Source: an uncultured Cellvibrio sp. (GTDB lineage: Bacteria > Pseudomonadota > Gammaproteobacteria > Pseudomonadales > Cellvibrionaceae). From it: a stretch of 64,000 nucleotides of DNA. Position 1 is the first letter of the stretch, and every line of letters begins with the position of its first letter. A program made the translations under genes and the position numbers. This document shows positions 25,837 to 34,991 of the stretch, piece by piece. The notes under the pieces are model-generated. The model was not told the origin of the DNA and searched no databases. It saw only the letters and a list, made by a program, of their open reading frames with translations. The stretch spans positions 62,001-126,000 of the forward strand of contig CALFXJ010000005.1 in assembly GCA_937958105.1 (NCBI GenBank), given 5' to 3'.

Positions 25837-28692
25837 ATGGATAAAACCTATCAGCCCCACACCATCGAGAAACAGTGGTATCAAACCTGGGAGGAGAAGG
25901 GTTATTTCAAGCCCGTCGGCGAAGGTGATCCCTACTGCATCATGATTCCACCGCCGAATGTGACCGGCAGTCTGCACATGGGTCACGGATTTAACAATGC
26001 TGTGATGGATGCCCTGATCCGTTACCGCCGGATGAAAGGTGACGACACCCTCTGGCAGGTTGGAACAGACCACGCGGGCATCGCCACTCAAATGGTCGTG
26101 GAGCGCCAGTTGGCTGCTCAGGGCGTGAACCGCCATGATCTCGGACGCGAAGCCTTTCTCGGCAAAATCTGGGAATGGAAAGAGCAATCCGGCGGCACCA
26201 TTACCCGCCAGATCCGGCGCCTGGGCTCATCGGTCGACTGGAGCCGCGAGCGCTTCACCATGGATGAAGGACTGTCCCGTGCCGTGCAGGAGGCTTTCGT
26301 TCGGCTGTACGAAGATGGTTTGATCTACCGCGGCAAGCGCCTGGTGAACTGGGACCCCAAACTGCATACCGCCATCTCCGATCTGGAGGTGGAAAACCAT
26401 GATGAAAAAGGCCATCTCTGGCACCTGCGCTACCCCCTCGCTGACGGAGCCACAACCGCCGACGGGAAGAACTATCTTGTTGTAGCCACCACCCGCCCGG
26501 AAACCATGCTCGGTGACAGCGCGGTTGCTGTCCATCCGGAAGATGAGCGTTACAAGTCTCTTATCGGCAAGTTTGTGGTATTGCCGCTGGTGAACCGCCT
26601 GATCCCGATCGTTGCTGACGATTATGTAGACCGTGAGTTTGGTACCGGCTGCGTCAAGATCACCCCCGCTCATGACTTCAATGACTATGAAGTAGGTAAA
26701 CGTCACAACCTGCCCCTGATTAATGTCCTGGATAAAAACGCAGCCATTCTGTCGACTGCTCAGGTATTCAATGTTGACGGCAGCGTAAATACCCAGGTGG
26801 ACAACGCCCTGCCTGCTCAATTTGCCACTCTGGACCGATACGAAGCGCGTAAACAAATCGTTGCCGCTTTTGAAGAAGCTGAGCTTCTGGAAAAAATTGA
26901 CGACCATGCCCTGAAAGTCCCGCGTGGTGACCGGTCCGGCGTTGTTGTAGAACCCTGGCTTACCGATCAGTGGTACGTCAGTACCAAACCGCTGGCAGAG
27001 CCCGCCATTGCCGCAGTGGAAGACGGGCGCATTGAGTTCGTTCCCAAGCAGTACGAAAACATGTACTTCTCCTGGATGCGCGACATTCAGGACTGGTGCA
27101 TCTCCCGGCAGCTCTGGTGGGGCCACCGCATCCCTGCCTGGTATGACGCAGAAGGCAAGGTTTACGTCGGGCGCAACGAAGCCGAAGTCCGCGCGAAGTA
27201 TCAACTGAGCGCCGACCTGTCACTGCAACAGGATGAAGACGTACTCGACACCTGGTTCAGCTCCGGCCTCTGGACATTCTCTACCCTGGGCTGGCCTGAG
27301 CAGACGGATTTCCTTAAGAAGTTCCATCCTACTGATGTTCTGGTTACCGGCTTCGACATCATCTTCTTCTGGGTTGCACGGATGATCATGCTGACCATGC
27401 ACCTGGTGAAAGACGAACAGGGCCAGGCACAGATTCCATTTAAAACTGTGTATGTCCATGGCCTGGTACGAGACAGCCAAGGTCAGAAAATGTCGAAGTC
27501 CAAAGGAAACGTACTTGATCCACTGGACATCATTGACGGTATCGATCTTGAAACACTGGTTAAAAAACGCACTACCGGGCTGATGCGTCCACAGGATGCC
27601 GCCAAGATTGAGAAGCAGACCCGCAAGGAGTTTCCGGACGGCATCGCCGCCTACGGCACCGATGCGCTGCGCTTCACATTCTGCTCACTCGCCTCCACCG
27701 GGCGAGACATCAAGTTCGATATGGGCCGCGTGGAAGGTAATCGCAACTTCTGCAACAAGATCTGGAACGCAACCCGTTATGTGCTGATGCAATGTGAAGG
27801 CCAGGACTGCGGACAGGATGGATCACAGGATTACGAATTATCCCTCGTGGATCGCTGGATCATCAGCAAATTGCAGTTAGCGGAAAAAGCAGTCTGTACA
27901 GCTTTAGATACCTATCGACTGGATCTCGCTGCCCAGGCCATCCATGAATTTGTCTGGGATGAATACTGCAGCTGGTACCTGGAACTCTCCAAGCCGTTGC
28001 TGTGGGACGAAAATGCCAGCCCTGCGCAGAAAAAAGGCACACGGCGCACACTGATCCGCGTCCTGGAAGCTATCCTGCGCCTGGCACATCCGTTGATGCC
28101 ATTCATCACCGAAGAAATCTGGCAGAAGATAAAGCCGCTGGCAGGGGCTTCCGGCGAAACCATCATGCTGAGCCGGTATCCGCAGGCAGATGAGAGCCGA
28201 ATTGATACCGCAGCCTGCTATGAGGTTGAGGCGATACAGGAACTCATCCTGCAAGTGCGTAACATTCGGGGACAGTATAATGTTCCTCCTGGACAAGACT
28301 TGCCCATTTATATTAAAGGAGCCTCTCAGGGTTACAGAGAAGTTCTAGATAAAAACCGACCTCTACTAAAGAAAATGGCATCAATTGAGAATATTTCTTG
28401 GCTGGAGGAGGCACAAGAAGGGCCATTTTCTGCCACTGCGGTTATTCGCAGCATGACAATACTAGTGCCAATGGCAGACTTGATAGATAAGGACGAAGAA
28501 ATTGCGAGACTCAAAAAGGAGCAAGGCAAGCTCCAGCAGGAAATCGACAAATTGAACGCGAAATTGAGTAACCCAGCGTTCCGGGAAAAAGCCCCCGAGG
28601 AAATCGTGGCTAATGAACAACGACGTGTTATTGAATGCACGAACTCGCTAGAAAAATTGAATGAAGAGATAACCAAGATAAGTCTTCTATAA
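25837..28692 (+). CDS. valS: Valyl-tRNA synthetase
   Basis: Class I synthetase charging tRNA-Val, 951 residues, the same length as E. coli ValS. The HIGH motif is HMGH at 47-50 within NVTGSLHMGHGFN, and KMSKS is at 551-555. The insert between them holds the editing (CP1) domain, and the C-terminal 65 residues form the long coiled coil that clamps the tRNA. The first about 800 codons use GC-rich codons; from about 28260 on, rare codons such as ATA, CTA, AGA and GGA become frequent while the protein remains normal. The codon change ends at the stop, right before a nested inverted repeat. Confidence 0.97.
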   Translation: MDKTYQPHTIEKQWYQTWEEKGYFKPVGEGDPYCIMIPPPNVTGSLHMGHGFNNAVMDALIRYRRMKGDDTLWQVGTDHAGIATQMVVERQLAAQGVNRHDLGREAFLGKIWEWKEQSGGTITRQIRRLGSSVDWSRERFTMDEGLSRAVQEAFVRLYEDGLIYRGKRLVNWDPKLHTAISDLEVENHDEKGHLWHLRYPLADGATTADGKNYLVVATTRPETMLGDSAVAVHPEDERYKSLIGKFVVLPLVNRLIPIVADDYVDREFGTGCVKITPAHDFNDYEVGKRHNLPLINVLDKNAAILSTAQVFNVDGSVNTQVDNALPAQFATLDRYEARKQIVAAFEEAELLEKIDDHALKVPRGDRSGVVVEPWLTDQWYVSTKPLAEPAIAAVEDGRIEFVPKQYENMYFSWMRDIQDWCISRQLWWGHRIPAWYDAEGKVYVGRNEAEVRAKYQLSADLSLQQDEDVLDTWFSSGLWTFSTLGWPEQTDFLKKFHPTDVLVTGFDIIFFWVARMIMLTMHLVKDEQGQAQIPFKTVYVHGLVRDSQGQKMSKSKGNVLDPLDIIDGIDLETLVKKRTTGLMRPQDAAKIEKQTRKEFPDGIAAYGTDALRFTFCSLASTGRDIKFDMGRVEGNRNFCNKIWNATRYVLMQCEGQDCGQDGSQDYELSLVDRWIISKLQLAEKAVCTALDTYRLDLAAQAIHEFVWDEYCSWYLELSKPLLWDENASPAQKKGTRRTLIRVLEAILRLAHPLMPFITEEIWQKIKPLAGASGETIMLSRYPQADESRIDTAACYEVEAIQELILQVRNIRGQYNVPPGQDLPIYIKGASQGYREVLDKNRPLLKKMASIENISWLEEAQEGPFSATAVIRSMTILVPMADLIDKDEEIARLKKEQGKLQQEIDKLNAKLSNPAFREKAPEEIVANEQRRVIECTNSLEKLNEEITKISLL

Positions 28693-28707
28693 CTCGCACA
28701 ATGCGAG
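28693..28707 (+). repeat. Short hairpin directly after valS
   Basis: CTCGCA-caa-TGCGAG, a perfect 6-bp stem with a 3-base loop starting at the first base after the valS stop codon. It has no T tract behind it. Confidence 0.45.
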
Positions 28708-28714
28708 CTTGGCG

Positions 28715-28804
28715 TTAGGGTCGATGTTTCGAAACCCTCAATTCAGGGATGAATTGAGGGAGCTACAGGGAAGTATTTATGCACTTTCGAAACATCGACC
28801 CTAA
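28715..28804. repeat. Nested inverted repeat element downstream of valS
   Basis: Two perfect 20-base arms (28715-28734 and 28785-28804, TTAGGGTCGATGTTTCGAAA and its complement) enclose a second hairpin with 10-bp stems CCCTCAATTC / GAATTGAGGG (28735-28744 and 28751-28760). No open frame. The shape resembles a miniature inverted-repeat or palindromic dispersed element; a dispersed copy number cannot be judged from one window. Confidence 0.75.
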
Positions 28805-28837
28805 TGACGAACGGCTTCCGAAGCACTCTTGGAAAAT

Positions 28838-28870
28838 AAAAAAGCCCGGTTATCGCTAACCGGGCTTTTT
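28838..28870. terminator. Bidirectional terminator between valS and tRNA-Ser
   Basis: GCCCGGTTA / TAACCGGGC 9-bp stem with a TCGC loop, six A before and five T after. It terminates valS on the plus strand and the tRNA-Ser transcript on the minus strand. Confidence 0.9.
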
Positions 28871-28874
28871 AATA

Positions 28875-28966
28875 TGGCGGAGAGGGAGGGATTCGAACCC
28901 TCGATACCGTTTAACGGGTATACGCCCTTAGCAGGGGCGCGCCTTCAGCCACTCGGCCACCTCTCC
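28875..28966 (-). tRNA. tRNA-Ser (anticodon GCT)
   Basis: 92 bases with a class II cloverleaf: acceptor GGAGAGG, anticodon loop CTGCTAA (anticodon GCT, reads AGC/AGU), a long variable arm (TACCCGTTAAACGGTA), T-loop TTCGAAT and an encoded CCA end. It follows csrA on the same strand, as in many gammaproteobacteria. Confidence 0.96.
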
Positions 28967-29255
28967 GTAATAATACAAACTGATCATTGATCAATCTGTA
29001 AGCTGTTGATTGACTTCAGTAAACTCTAGTGAGCTGTCGTCTCAACAGGTGCGGCATAATACCATATTTCAAAAAAAATCAAAGGCTCGATAGCAACTTT
29101 ATGCCATAAAAACAGGCTTATTCGTTTCAGCCTTATAAGATATGAATAATAGATAACGAGAAACAATTGGGAGCGGATTGCGCGGTGGGCGCTAGCTAAT
29201 CCCACCGCGCATACAAGCAAACTAAATCAGCAACCGCTTATTTCATCAGCAATGA
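28967..29255. other. Spacer between tRNA-Ser and csrA
   Basis: About 290 bases without a supported gene. A perfect 10-bp GC-rich hairpin GCGCGGTGGG / CCCACCGCGC at 29180-29210 lies 45 bases past the csrA stop. No U tract follows it on either strand, so it could be an mRNA 3'-end structure rather than an intrinsic terminator. Confidence 0.45.
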
Positions 29256-29447
29256 TTAGTTGGGCTGCTCATCCTGATTTTGCTTTTCGCGTTGGATACG
29301 CTGGTAAATTTCTTCACGGTGTACTGCGATATCTTTTGGCGCATTCACACCAATACGAACCTGGTTACCTTTAACACCCAGTACAGTTACAGTTACTTCA
29401 TCACCAACCATCAAGGTTTCGCCAATACGGCGGGTCAAAATCAACAT
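29256..29447 (-). CDS. csrA: Carbon storage regulator CsrA
   Basis: Small RNA-binding post-transcriptional regulator, 63 residues, binding GGA motifs in mRNA leaders as a homodimer. The sequence is canonical: MLILTRRIGE at the start, GVKGNQVRIGVNAPKDIAVHREEIY in the middle, with the RNA-contacting R44-type arginine preserved. Two ATGs follow each other (29450 and 29447); the second gives the usual MLIL start at 7 bases from the AAGGAG. It lies downstream of lysC and upstream of tRNA-Ser, the usual gene order. Confidence 0.96.
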   Translation of the reverse strand: MLILTRRIGETLMVGDEVTVTVLGVKGNQVRIGVNAPKDIAVHREEIYQRIQREKQNQDEQPN

Positions 29448-29664
29448 CATTAATCTCCTTCACTCATCCTGTAAGAGCACGGCTGAGACTCCAATGCCTT
29501 CGCCGTCTCTCGACTAACCCCAGTCGCCACCAGAACTGCTTAGCTCTGGACTAAGTATCGTCTACTTTTAGCGAAAAGGAAGAAACCCCAATAACTTTCT
29601 GTTTGTCACCAAACAGGCCTTGCAATACCGCAGAGTATTTCTATTGTTGCCAGCAGAGCAGCAG

Positions 29665-30912
29665 TTACCCCCGCACTCTGCTCTCTGACGGCTCGGCATC
29701 CAGGCCAAATGCGGTGTGCAAACTACGCACAGCCAGTTCCAAATAACGCTCATCAATAATCACAGAAATCTTGATTTCAGAGGTTGTGATCATTTGAATA
29801 TTAATGCCATCCTGCGCCAAAGCAGTGAACATACGCGACGCAACACCCGCATGGGAGCGCATACCAACACCCACTATTGACACCTTGGCAACCTGATCAT
29901 TGCTGCGCACTTCCCTTATACCGAGCTCTTTGACCACATCCTGTAACACCGCTACCGCTTTGTTCATGTCATTTTTATGGACAGTGAACGTCAGGTCAGT
30001 GGTGTTGTCCGCCGCAACGTTTTGCACAATTACGTCTACTTCAATATTGGCTGCACCAATGGGAGCCAGAATCCGGGCAGCCACGCCGGGCGTATCGGGT
30101 ACGCCGGCAACAGTCACTTTTGCTTCATCGCGGTTGAATGCAATACCAGAGACAATCGGTTGTTCCATTGTAGAGTGTTCCTCGTCGAGGGTAATCAGGG
30201 TACCTGGGCCTTCTTTAAAGCTGGACAGCACGCGCAAGGGGACATTGTATTTACCGGCAAATTCCACTGAACGAATCTGCAGCACCTTGGAGCCGAGGCT
30301 GGCCATCTCCAACATTTCTTCAAACGTAATCTTTTCCAGTCGGCGCGCACGTTCAACTACGCGCGGATCAGTAGTATAGACGCCGTCCACGTCGGTATAG
30401 ATCTGGCACTCATCTGCCTTAAGCGCGGCCGCGAGCGCAACACCCGTGGTATCGGAGCCTCCCCGGCCCAGGGTGGTGATATTGCCGTGCTCGTCTACCC
30501 CTTGGAATCCAGCCACAACGACGACGCGACCTGCTTCCAGATCGGCTCTCATGTTAGCTTCATCAATTGCCTGGATACGGGCTTTAGTATGAGCACTGTC
30601 AGTCAGGATACGAACCTGGCCACCAGTATAGGATCTTGCGTCAACGCCGCGCTTTTTCAACGCCATGCTCAGGAGCGCAATAGTGACCTGCTCTCCTGTC
30701 GACACAAGCACATCCAGTTCACGGGGATCCGGTGTGGATTGAATCTGCTGGGCCAACGCGATCAAACGGTTGGTTTCGCCACTCATCGCTGACAAGACAA
30801 CGACCATATCATGGCCTTGAGCACGGAAAGCTGCCACTCGATCAGCAACAGCTTCGATGCGTTCGATGGACCCTACGGAGGTACCACCATACTTCTGAAC
30901 AAATAAGCTCAT
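29665..30912 (-). CDS. lysC: Aspartate kinase
   Basis: Cytoplasmic aspartokinase that starts synthesis of lysine, threonine, methionine and diaminopimelate, 415 residues. The N-terminal KYGGTSVG motif binds ATP, the GRGGSDTTGVALA loop follows, and two ACT domains in the C-terminal third (starting near VAGVPDTPGVAARI and KVSIVGVGMRSHAGVA) are the lysine or threonine sensor. The ATG at 30912 is favoured over 30930 because MSLFVQKYGG is the usual start. It sits between alaS and csrA, as in Pseudomonas. Feedback control by amino acids is expected from the ACT domains. I see no riboswitch in the 150-base leader. Confidence 0.95.
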   Translation of the reverse strand: MSLFVQKYGGTSVGSIERIEAVADRVAAFRAQGHDMVVVLSAMSGETNRLIALAQQIQSTPDPRELDVLVSTGEQVTIALLSMALKKRGVDARSYTGGQVRILTDSAHTKARIQAIDEANMRADLEAGRVVVVAGFQGVDEHGNITTLGRGGSDTTGVALAAALKADECQIYTDVDGVYTTDPRVVERARRLEKITFEEMLEMASLGSKVLQIRSVEFAGKYNVPLRVLSSFKEGPGTLITLDEEHSTMEQPIVSGIAFNRDEAKVTVAGVPDTPGVAARILAPIGAANIEVDVIVQNVAADNTTDLTFTVHKNDMNKAVAVLQDVVKELGIREVRSNDQVAKVSIVGVGMRSHAGVASRMFTALAQDGINIQMITTSEIKISVIIDERYLELAVRSLHTAFGLDAEPSESRVRG

Positions 30913-31064
30913 TCCCAGCCTATCCCTCATCTAATGGACAATACAGAATTACAATAAACGCGCCGCAAACGGCGGGCAATTAAACACCAAATTGTGTTAA
31001 AAGTTAATCAATCCCGATTAAAAAGCCGAAAATAAGCGCTATTTTCACCTTTCCTTACAAATCA

Positions 31065-33668
31065 TTAGGGTTTTAGCTGTTGTTCCACCCATGAAGAAAC
31101 AGATGCCAAAGCCCCCTCAAGAGCCGCTGCATTGTTTCCGCCTCCCTGAGCCATATCAGGTCTGCCACCACCTTTACCACCCACCTGCTCTGCGACGTAA
31201 CGCATCAGGTCACCTGCTTTGACTTGAGCAGTAATATTCTGGGTGACACCGGCAACAAGAGTTACTTTATCGCCGTCTTCTATGGTAGCCAGCACGACCA
31301 CCGCAGTACCCAGTTTATTCTTAAACTGGTCAACACTGTCGCGCAGTGATTTGCTGTCGGCACCTTCTAGGTTTAGGGCTAAAACTTTAACGCCTTCAAT
31401 ATCTTTGGCCTGGCTGAGTACATCGCCACCGCCAGATGTAGCCAGGCGCGTCTTCAACTGTACCAGGTCTTTCTCCAGCTTGCGGTTCTGGTTGACCAGC
31501 TGCTCAATTTTTTCAATGAGGTTGTCGCGATTGGTTTTGAGTGCGCGGGTTGCATCATCCGCCAGCTGTTCAAGACTGTCGAACAACTGCAGAGCCTTGG
31601 CTCCGGTTACCGCCTCAATGCGTCGAACGCCAGCGGCCACACCGGATTCCGATGTGATACGCATCAGGCCGATATCGCCAGTACGACTGACATGCGTGCC
31701 CCCGCAAAGCTCCACGGAGAAACCGTCACCCATAGTCAATACGCGCACCCGATCACCATATTTTTCGCCAAATAACGCCATAGCGCCTTTGGCCTTGGCT
31801 TCTTCCATGTCGCAGTGGTCTGTGGTTACCGCACTGTTCGCACGAATCTGGTCATTAACCAGATCTTCAATCGCCTTTAACTGTTCGGGTTTGATAGCTT
31901 CGAAATGGGAAAAGTCAAAACGAAGACGCTCGGAATCCACCAGTGATCCCTTCTGCGTTACATGCTCTCCCAGGATCTTACGCAGGGCAGCGTGCAGCAG
32001 ATGCGTAGCCGAATGGTTAAGGGCGGTGGCCTGACGAACACCAGAGTCTACTTTGGCAGAGACTTTATCGCCGACTGAGACAGAACCCTGCAGGATGTGC
32101 ACGACATGCAGGTGGCTGTCACCCTGCTTTTGACAATCGCGTACTTCAATGCGACAGGTTCCATTCTCGATATAACCCGAGTCACCTACCTGACCACCGG
32201 ATTCTCCGTAGAAAGGCGTACGATTCAGAACCAGGACGCCGTCATCTCCCTCGCTGAGATGATTAACTGATGCACCGCCTTTTAACAAAGCGAGTACCTC
32301 ACCCTCTTCCGCCAGAGAGCTGTAGCCCAGGAATTCTGTTGCAGGGACATCCAGCCCGGCAGCGGTGTAATCCACCTTGAAGGTACCGGCAGCACGCGCA
32401 CGCGCACGCTGTTCTTCCATCGCCTTCTCATAGCCCGGCAGATCAATCGTAAAGCCGCGTTCACGCGCAATGTCGTTAGTCAAATCCAGCGGAAAGCCGT
32501 AGGTGTCGTAAAGCGTAAAGACAACTTCACCGGAGATTTCGGAGCCGCTCAGTTTCGCCAAGGCGTCTTCGAGAACGGCCATTCCTTTATCCAGTGTCTT
32601 TTCAAACTGCTCTTCTTCCTGAAGCAGAATCCGCTCGATATGCGCCTGATTTTTTCTCAGCTCCGGGTAAGCATCACCCATGACTTCAGCCAGTGCACTC
32701 ACAAGCTTGTGGAAGAACGGCTGCTTTTGTCCGAGCTGGTGACCGTGGCGGATCGCGCGGCGGATGATTCTGCGCAGTACATAACCCCGGCCCTCATTGG
32801 AAGGCAGGACACCGTCACTCACCAGGAAAGAGCAGGAGCGGATGTGGTCTGCAATAACCCGCAGAGATTTATTCTCCATATCGCTGGTGCCAGTGGCCTG
32901 GGCTGCAGCGTTCAGGAGGTGTTTGAACAGATCGATGTCGTAGTTGTTGTGGACGTGCTGCATCACTGCAGCAATACGCTCCAGCCCCATCCCGGTATCA
33001 ACAGATGGCTTTGGCAAGGGTATCAGGGAGCCATCGGTCTGGCGTTCGTACTGCATGAAAACCACGTTCCAGATCTCGATATAGCGATCCAGATGATCGT
33101 TTTCGCTGCCTGGAGGGCCTCCGGGGATGTCTTCCCCGTGGTCATAGAAAATCTCGGTGCATGGACCGCAGGGACCGGTATCACCCATCTGCCAGAAATT
33201 ATCTGCATCAAGCCGTGAAATCCGGTCATGACTCACGCCAACCTCCTTCACCCAGATATCCGCTGCTTCATCATCAGAAATATGGGCTGTTACCCAGAGG
33301 CGTTCTTTGGGAAGCTTCAGGACTTCTGTCAGGAACTCCCAGGCGTATTTAATAGCATCGCGCTTGAAATAGTCCCCAAAGCTGAAATTACCCAGCATTT
33401 CAAAGAAGGTATGGTGGCGGGCGGTATAACCCACATTTTCCAGGTCATTATGTTTACCACCAGCCCGTACACAGCGCTGAGCACTGGCTGCGCGAGTGTA
33501 GTTACGCTTGTCACCACCGAGAAAGACATCTTTAAACTGCACCATCCCCGCATTGGTGAACAGCAATGTAGGGTCATTACCGGGAATCAGAGAGCTGCTG
33601 GGTACAATGGTATGTCCCTTACTCTCAAAAAATTTCAGGTAAGCGTCACGAATTTCTGCGCTCTTCAT
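31065..33668 (-). CDS. alaS: Alanyl-tRNA synthetase
   Basis: Class II synthetase charging tRNA-Ala, 867 residues, the usual length. The catalytic core has motif 2 in ARHHTFFEMLGNFSFGDYF and the C-terminal editing domain carries HSATHLLHAAL and CGGTHVSRTG, which bind zinc and clear misacylated Ser and Gly. A coiled-coil and C-Ala domain follow. The ATG at 33668 is preferred over the longer frame from 33719, since MKSAEIR is the normal N-terminus. Followed by lysC and csrA on the same strand. Confidence 0.97.
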   Translation of the reverse strand: MKSAEIRDAYLKFFESKGHTIVPSSSLIPGNDPTLLFTNAGMVQFKDVFLGGDKRNYTRAASAQRCVRAGGKHNDLENVGYTARHHTFFEMLGNFSFGDYFKRDAIKYAWEFLTEVLKLPKERLWVTAHISDDEAADIWVKEVGVSHDRISRLDADNFWQMGDTGPCGPCTEIFYDHGEDIPGGPPGSENDHLDRYIEIWNVVFMQYERQTDGSLIPLPKPSVDTGMGLERIAAVMQHVHNNYDIDLFKHLLNAAAQATGTSDMENKSLRVIADHIRSCSFLVSDGVLPSNEGRGYVLRRIIRRAIRHGHQLGQKQPFFHKLVSALAEVMGDAYPELRKNQAHIERILLQEEEQFEKTLDKGMAVLEDALAKLSGSEISGEVVFTLYDTYGFPLDLTNDIARERGFTIDLPGYEKAMEEQRARARAAGTFKVDYTAAGLDVPATEFLGYSSLAEEGEVLALLKGGASVNHLSEGDDGVLVLNRTPFYGESGGQVGDSGYIENGTCRIEVRDCQKQGDSHLHVVHILQGSVSVGDKVSAKVDSGVRQATALNHSATHLLHAALRKILGEHVTQKGSLVDSERLRFDFSHFEAIKPEQLKAIEDLVNDQIRANSAVTTDHCDMEEAKAKGAMALFGEKYGDRVRVLTMGDGFSVELCGGTHVSRTGDIGLMRITSESGVAAGVRRIEAVTGAKALQLFDSLEQLADDATRALKTNRDNLIEKIEQLVNQNRKLEKDLVQLKTRLATSGGGDVLSQAKDIEGVKVLALNLEGADSKSLRDSVDQFKNKLGTAVVVLATIEDGDKVTLVAGVTQNITAQVKAGDLMRYVAEQVGGKGGGRPDMAQGGGNNAAALEGALASVSSWVEQQLKP

Positions 33669-33719
33669 AGATCGTTCATCAACTCTGCAAGCAATGGAAT
33701 AGATAAAATCAGTCAGCAA

Positions 33720-33914
33720 TCAATTTTTACGTTGAGCTTTTTCTTCGGTCGTCAGTTGACGAGCCTCACTTTCAAGCATGACGGGAATACCGTCACGGAT
33801 AGGATAAGCCAGGCCACTCGCCCAGCAGACCAGTTCCTGTTTTTCCGGGTGATATTCCAGCTCGGCTTTGCTGACCGGGCATACCAAAATGCTAAGAAGT
33901 TTTTTATCGATCAT
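33720..33914 (-). CDS. Trm112-like zinc-ribbon family small protein
   Basis: A 64-residue protein of the Trm112/UPF0434 (YcaR) family. It opens with DKKLLSILVCPVSKAELEY and continues with ELVCWASGLAYPIRDGIPVML. The eukaryotic relative Trm112 activates methyltransferases; in bacteria the role is less clear, and one of the usual cysteine pairs is reduced to a single Cys on each side. AAGAAGAG before the ATG supports the start. It ends 51 bases before the alaS ATG and could share its transcript. Confidence 0.8.
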   Translation of the reverse strand: MIDKKLLSILVCPVSKAELEYHPEKQELVCWASGLAYPIRDGIPVMLESEARQLTTEEKAQRKN

Positions 33915-34059
33915 GGCGCTGACTCTTCTTGATCCACAAACCGCTGCGCACGGGCAGCGGTCAAGAGGTTTAAAAGGCAGGTATCTTACACTGTCGGGCA
34001 GGAGGCTGTCTCTAGCCTTAGGCTATGGCTTCCATAGGCTGCGATGCCCACAGGGCGAG

Positions 34060-34893
34060 TCATTTTCCGGCGGCAGCCGGTTTCTGCGCGGGCATGGGAC
34101 CAACCAGCAGCGATGGGTCCACGCGTTCATCGAACCAGTTCATCCGCCAGTCCAGATGGGGACCGGTGGCACGGCCGCTGGCACCCACTTGTGCAATAAC
34201 CTGCCCCTGCTCAATGCGATCCCCTTCCGCCACGAGGATTTTATGGAGGTGGATAAATGTGGAGGACAAGCCGTGTCCGTGATCTACGATCAAGGTTCCC
34301 CCTGAGAAGAACATGTCCGGATGCACCAGCGTGACCACCCCTCCTGCAGGCGCCTTTACCGGCGTGCCCGTTGGGGCTGCAATGTCTATCCCGTAATGGG
34401 GAGAGTTGGGTTCGCCGTTGTAAAACCGCTGGCTGCCATACACACCAGTGATACGCCCCACCAATGGCCATTCGAATTTCTGTGAGAAATCACGCAAAGG
34501 TAAATCGACTTTGCGGGCATCTGCTGCCATCTTGGCCTCACGGCGACTGCGCTCAATCTGTTCCGGAGACGGTGTAACGGTTCGCTGGGGAACACCTGTC
34601 ACATGCTGAATATTGTATTCACGCCGAGCAACCTCATAGGCATGTTCCTTCCGATTGCCGTCAGCATCAACAGTTACCACCACTGCCTGGGACTTGGCGT
34701 CCCGCCCTAGACCAATAACAAACCGGCCATCATCGGCAACGCGCACTGCGCGCCCCATGAACTCAACCTGAGTTCCCTCCGGGACCTGCCCCAGCAACAC
34801 AGCCCCCTGTTGCCATTTACCCTGAAATTCCAGAGCCAATACTGTAGAGCTTAAAAATGCTCCCATGCATAACATGAATATCTGTTTGAACAC
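34060..34893 (-). CDS. M23 (LytM-type) metallopeptidase, secreted
   Basis: Envelope endopeptidase of the M23 family that cuts peptidoglycan cross-links or acts as an amidase activator, 277 residues. A Sec signal peptide spans about 1-20. The peptidase domain (about 160-270) shows HYGIDIAAPTGTPV with the first zinc ligands and the HLH motif (FIHLHK), both required for activity, so it looks catalytically competent. GTG at 34893 is chosen because GGAG lies 5 bases upstream; the upstream TTG has no ribosome site. The central region before the domain carries a charged helical stretch. Confidence 0.85.
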   Translation of the reverse strand: MFKQIFMLCMGAFLSSTVLALEFQGKWQQGAVLLGQVPEGTQVEFMGRAVRVADDGRFVIGLGRDAKSQAVVVTVDADGNRKEHAYEVARREYNIQHVTGVPQRTVTPSPEQIERSRREAKMAADARKVDLPLRDFSQKFEWPLVGRITGVYGSQRFYNGEPNSPHYGIDIAAPTGTPVKAPAGGVVTLVHPDMFFSGGTLIVDHGHGLSSTFIHLHKILVAEGDRIEQGQVIAQVGASGRATGPHLDWRMNWFDERVDPSLLVGPMPAQKPAAAGK

Positions 34894-34935
34894 GTGAACT
34901 CCAGGCAACCCTATTGTTACAGACGGAATAAATAT

Positions 34936-34965
34936 AAAAAAACGGCAGACAAGCTGCCGTTTTTT
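34936..34965. terminator. Terminator of the pyk end of the sugar operon
   Basis: CGGCAG / CTGCCG stem with a 5-base loop, A tract before and six T after. It lies 27 bases past the pyruvate kinase stop and works on both strands. Confidence 0.88.
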
Positions 34966-34991
34966 GACTACGGATGAATCAGAAGATTCGG

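Noticed and set aside
28709..28805. Integron attC-like site next to valS
   Set aside because: GGCGTTAGG matches one attC core, but the matching RYYYAAC end is missing and there is no integrase or cassette array. A palindromic repeat is the better description.
30913..31064. Lysine riboswitch upstream of lysC
   Set aside because: The leader is only about 150 bases and shows no multi-helix lysine aptamer; feedback through the ACT domains is enough.
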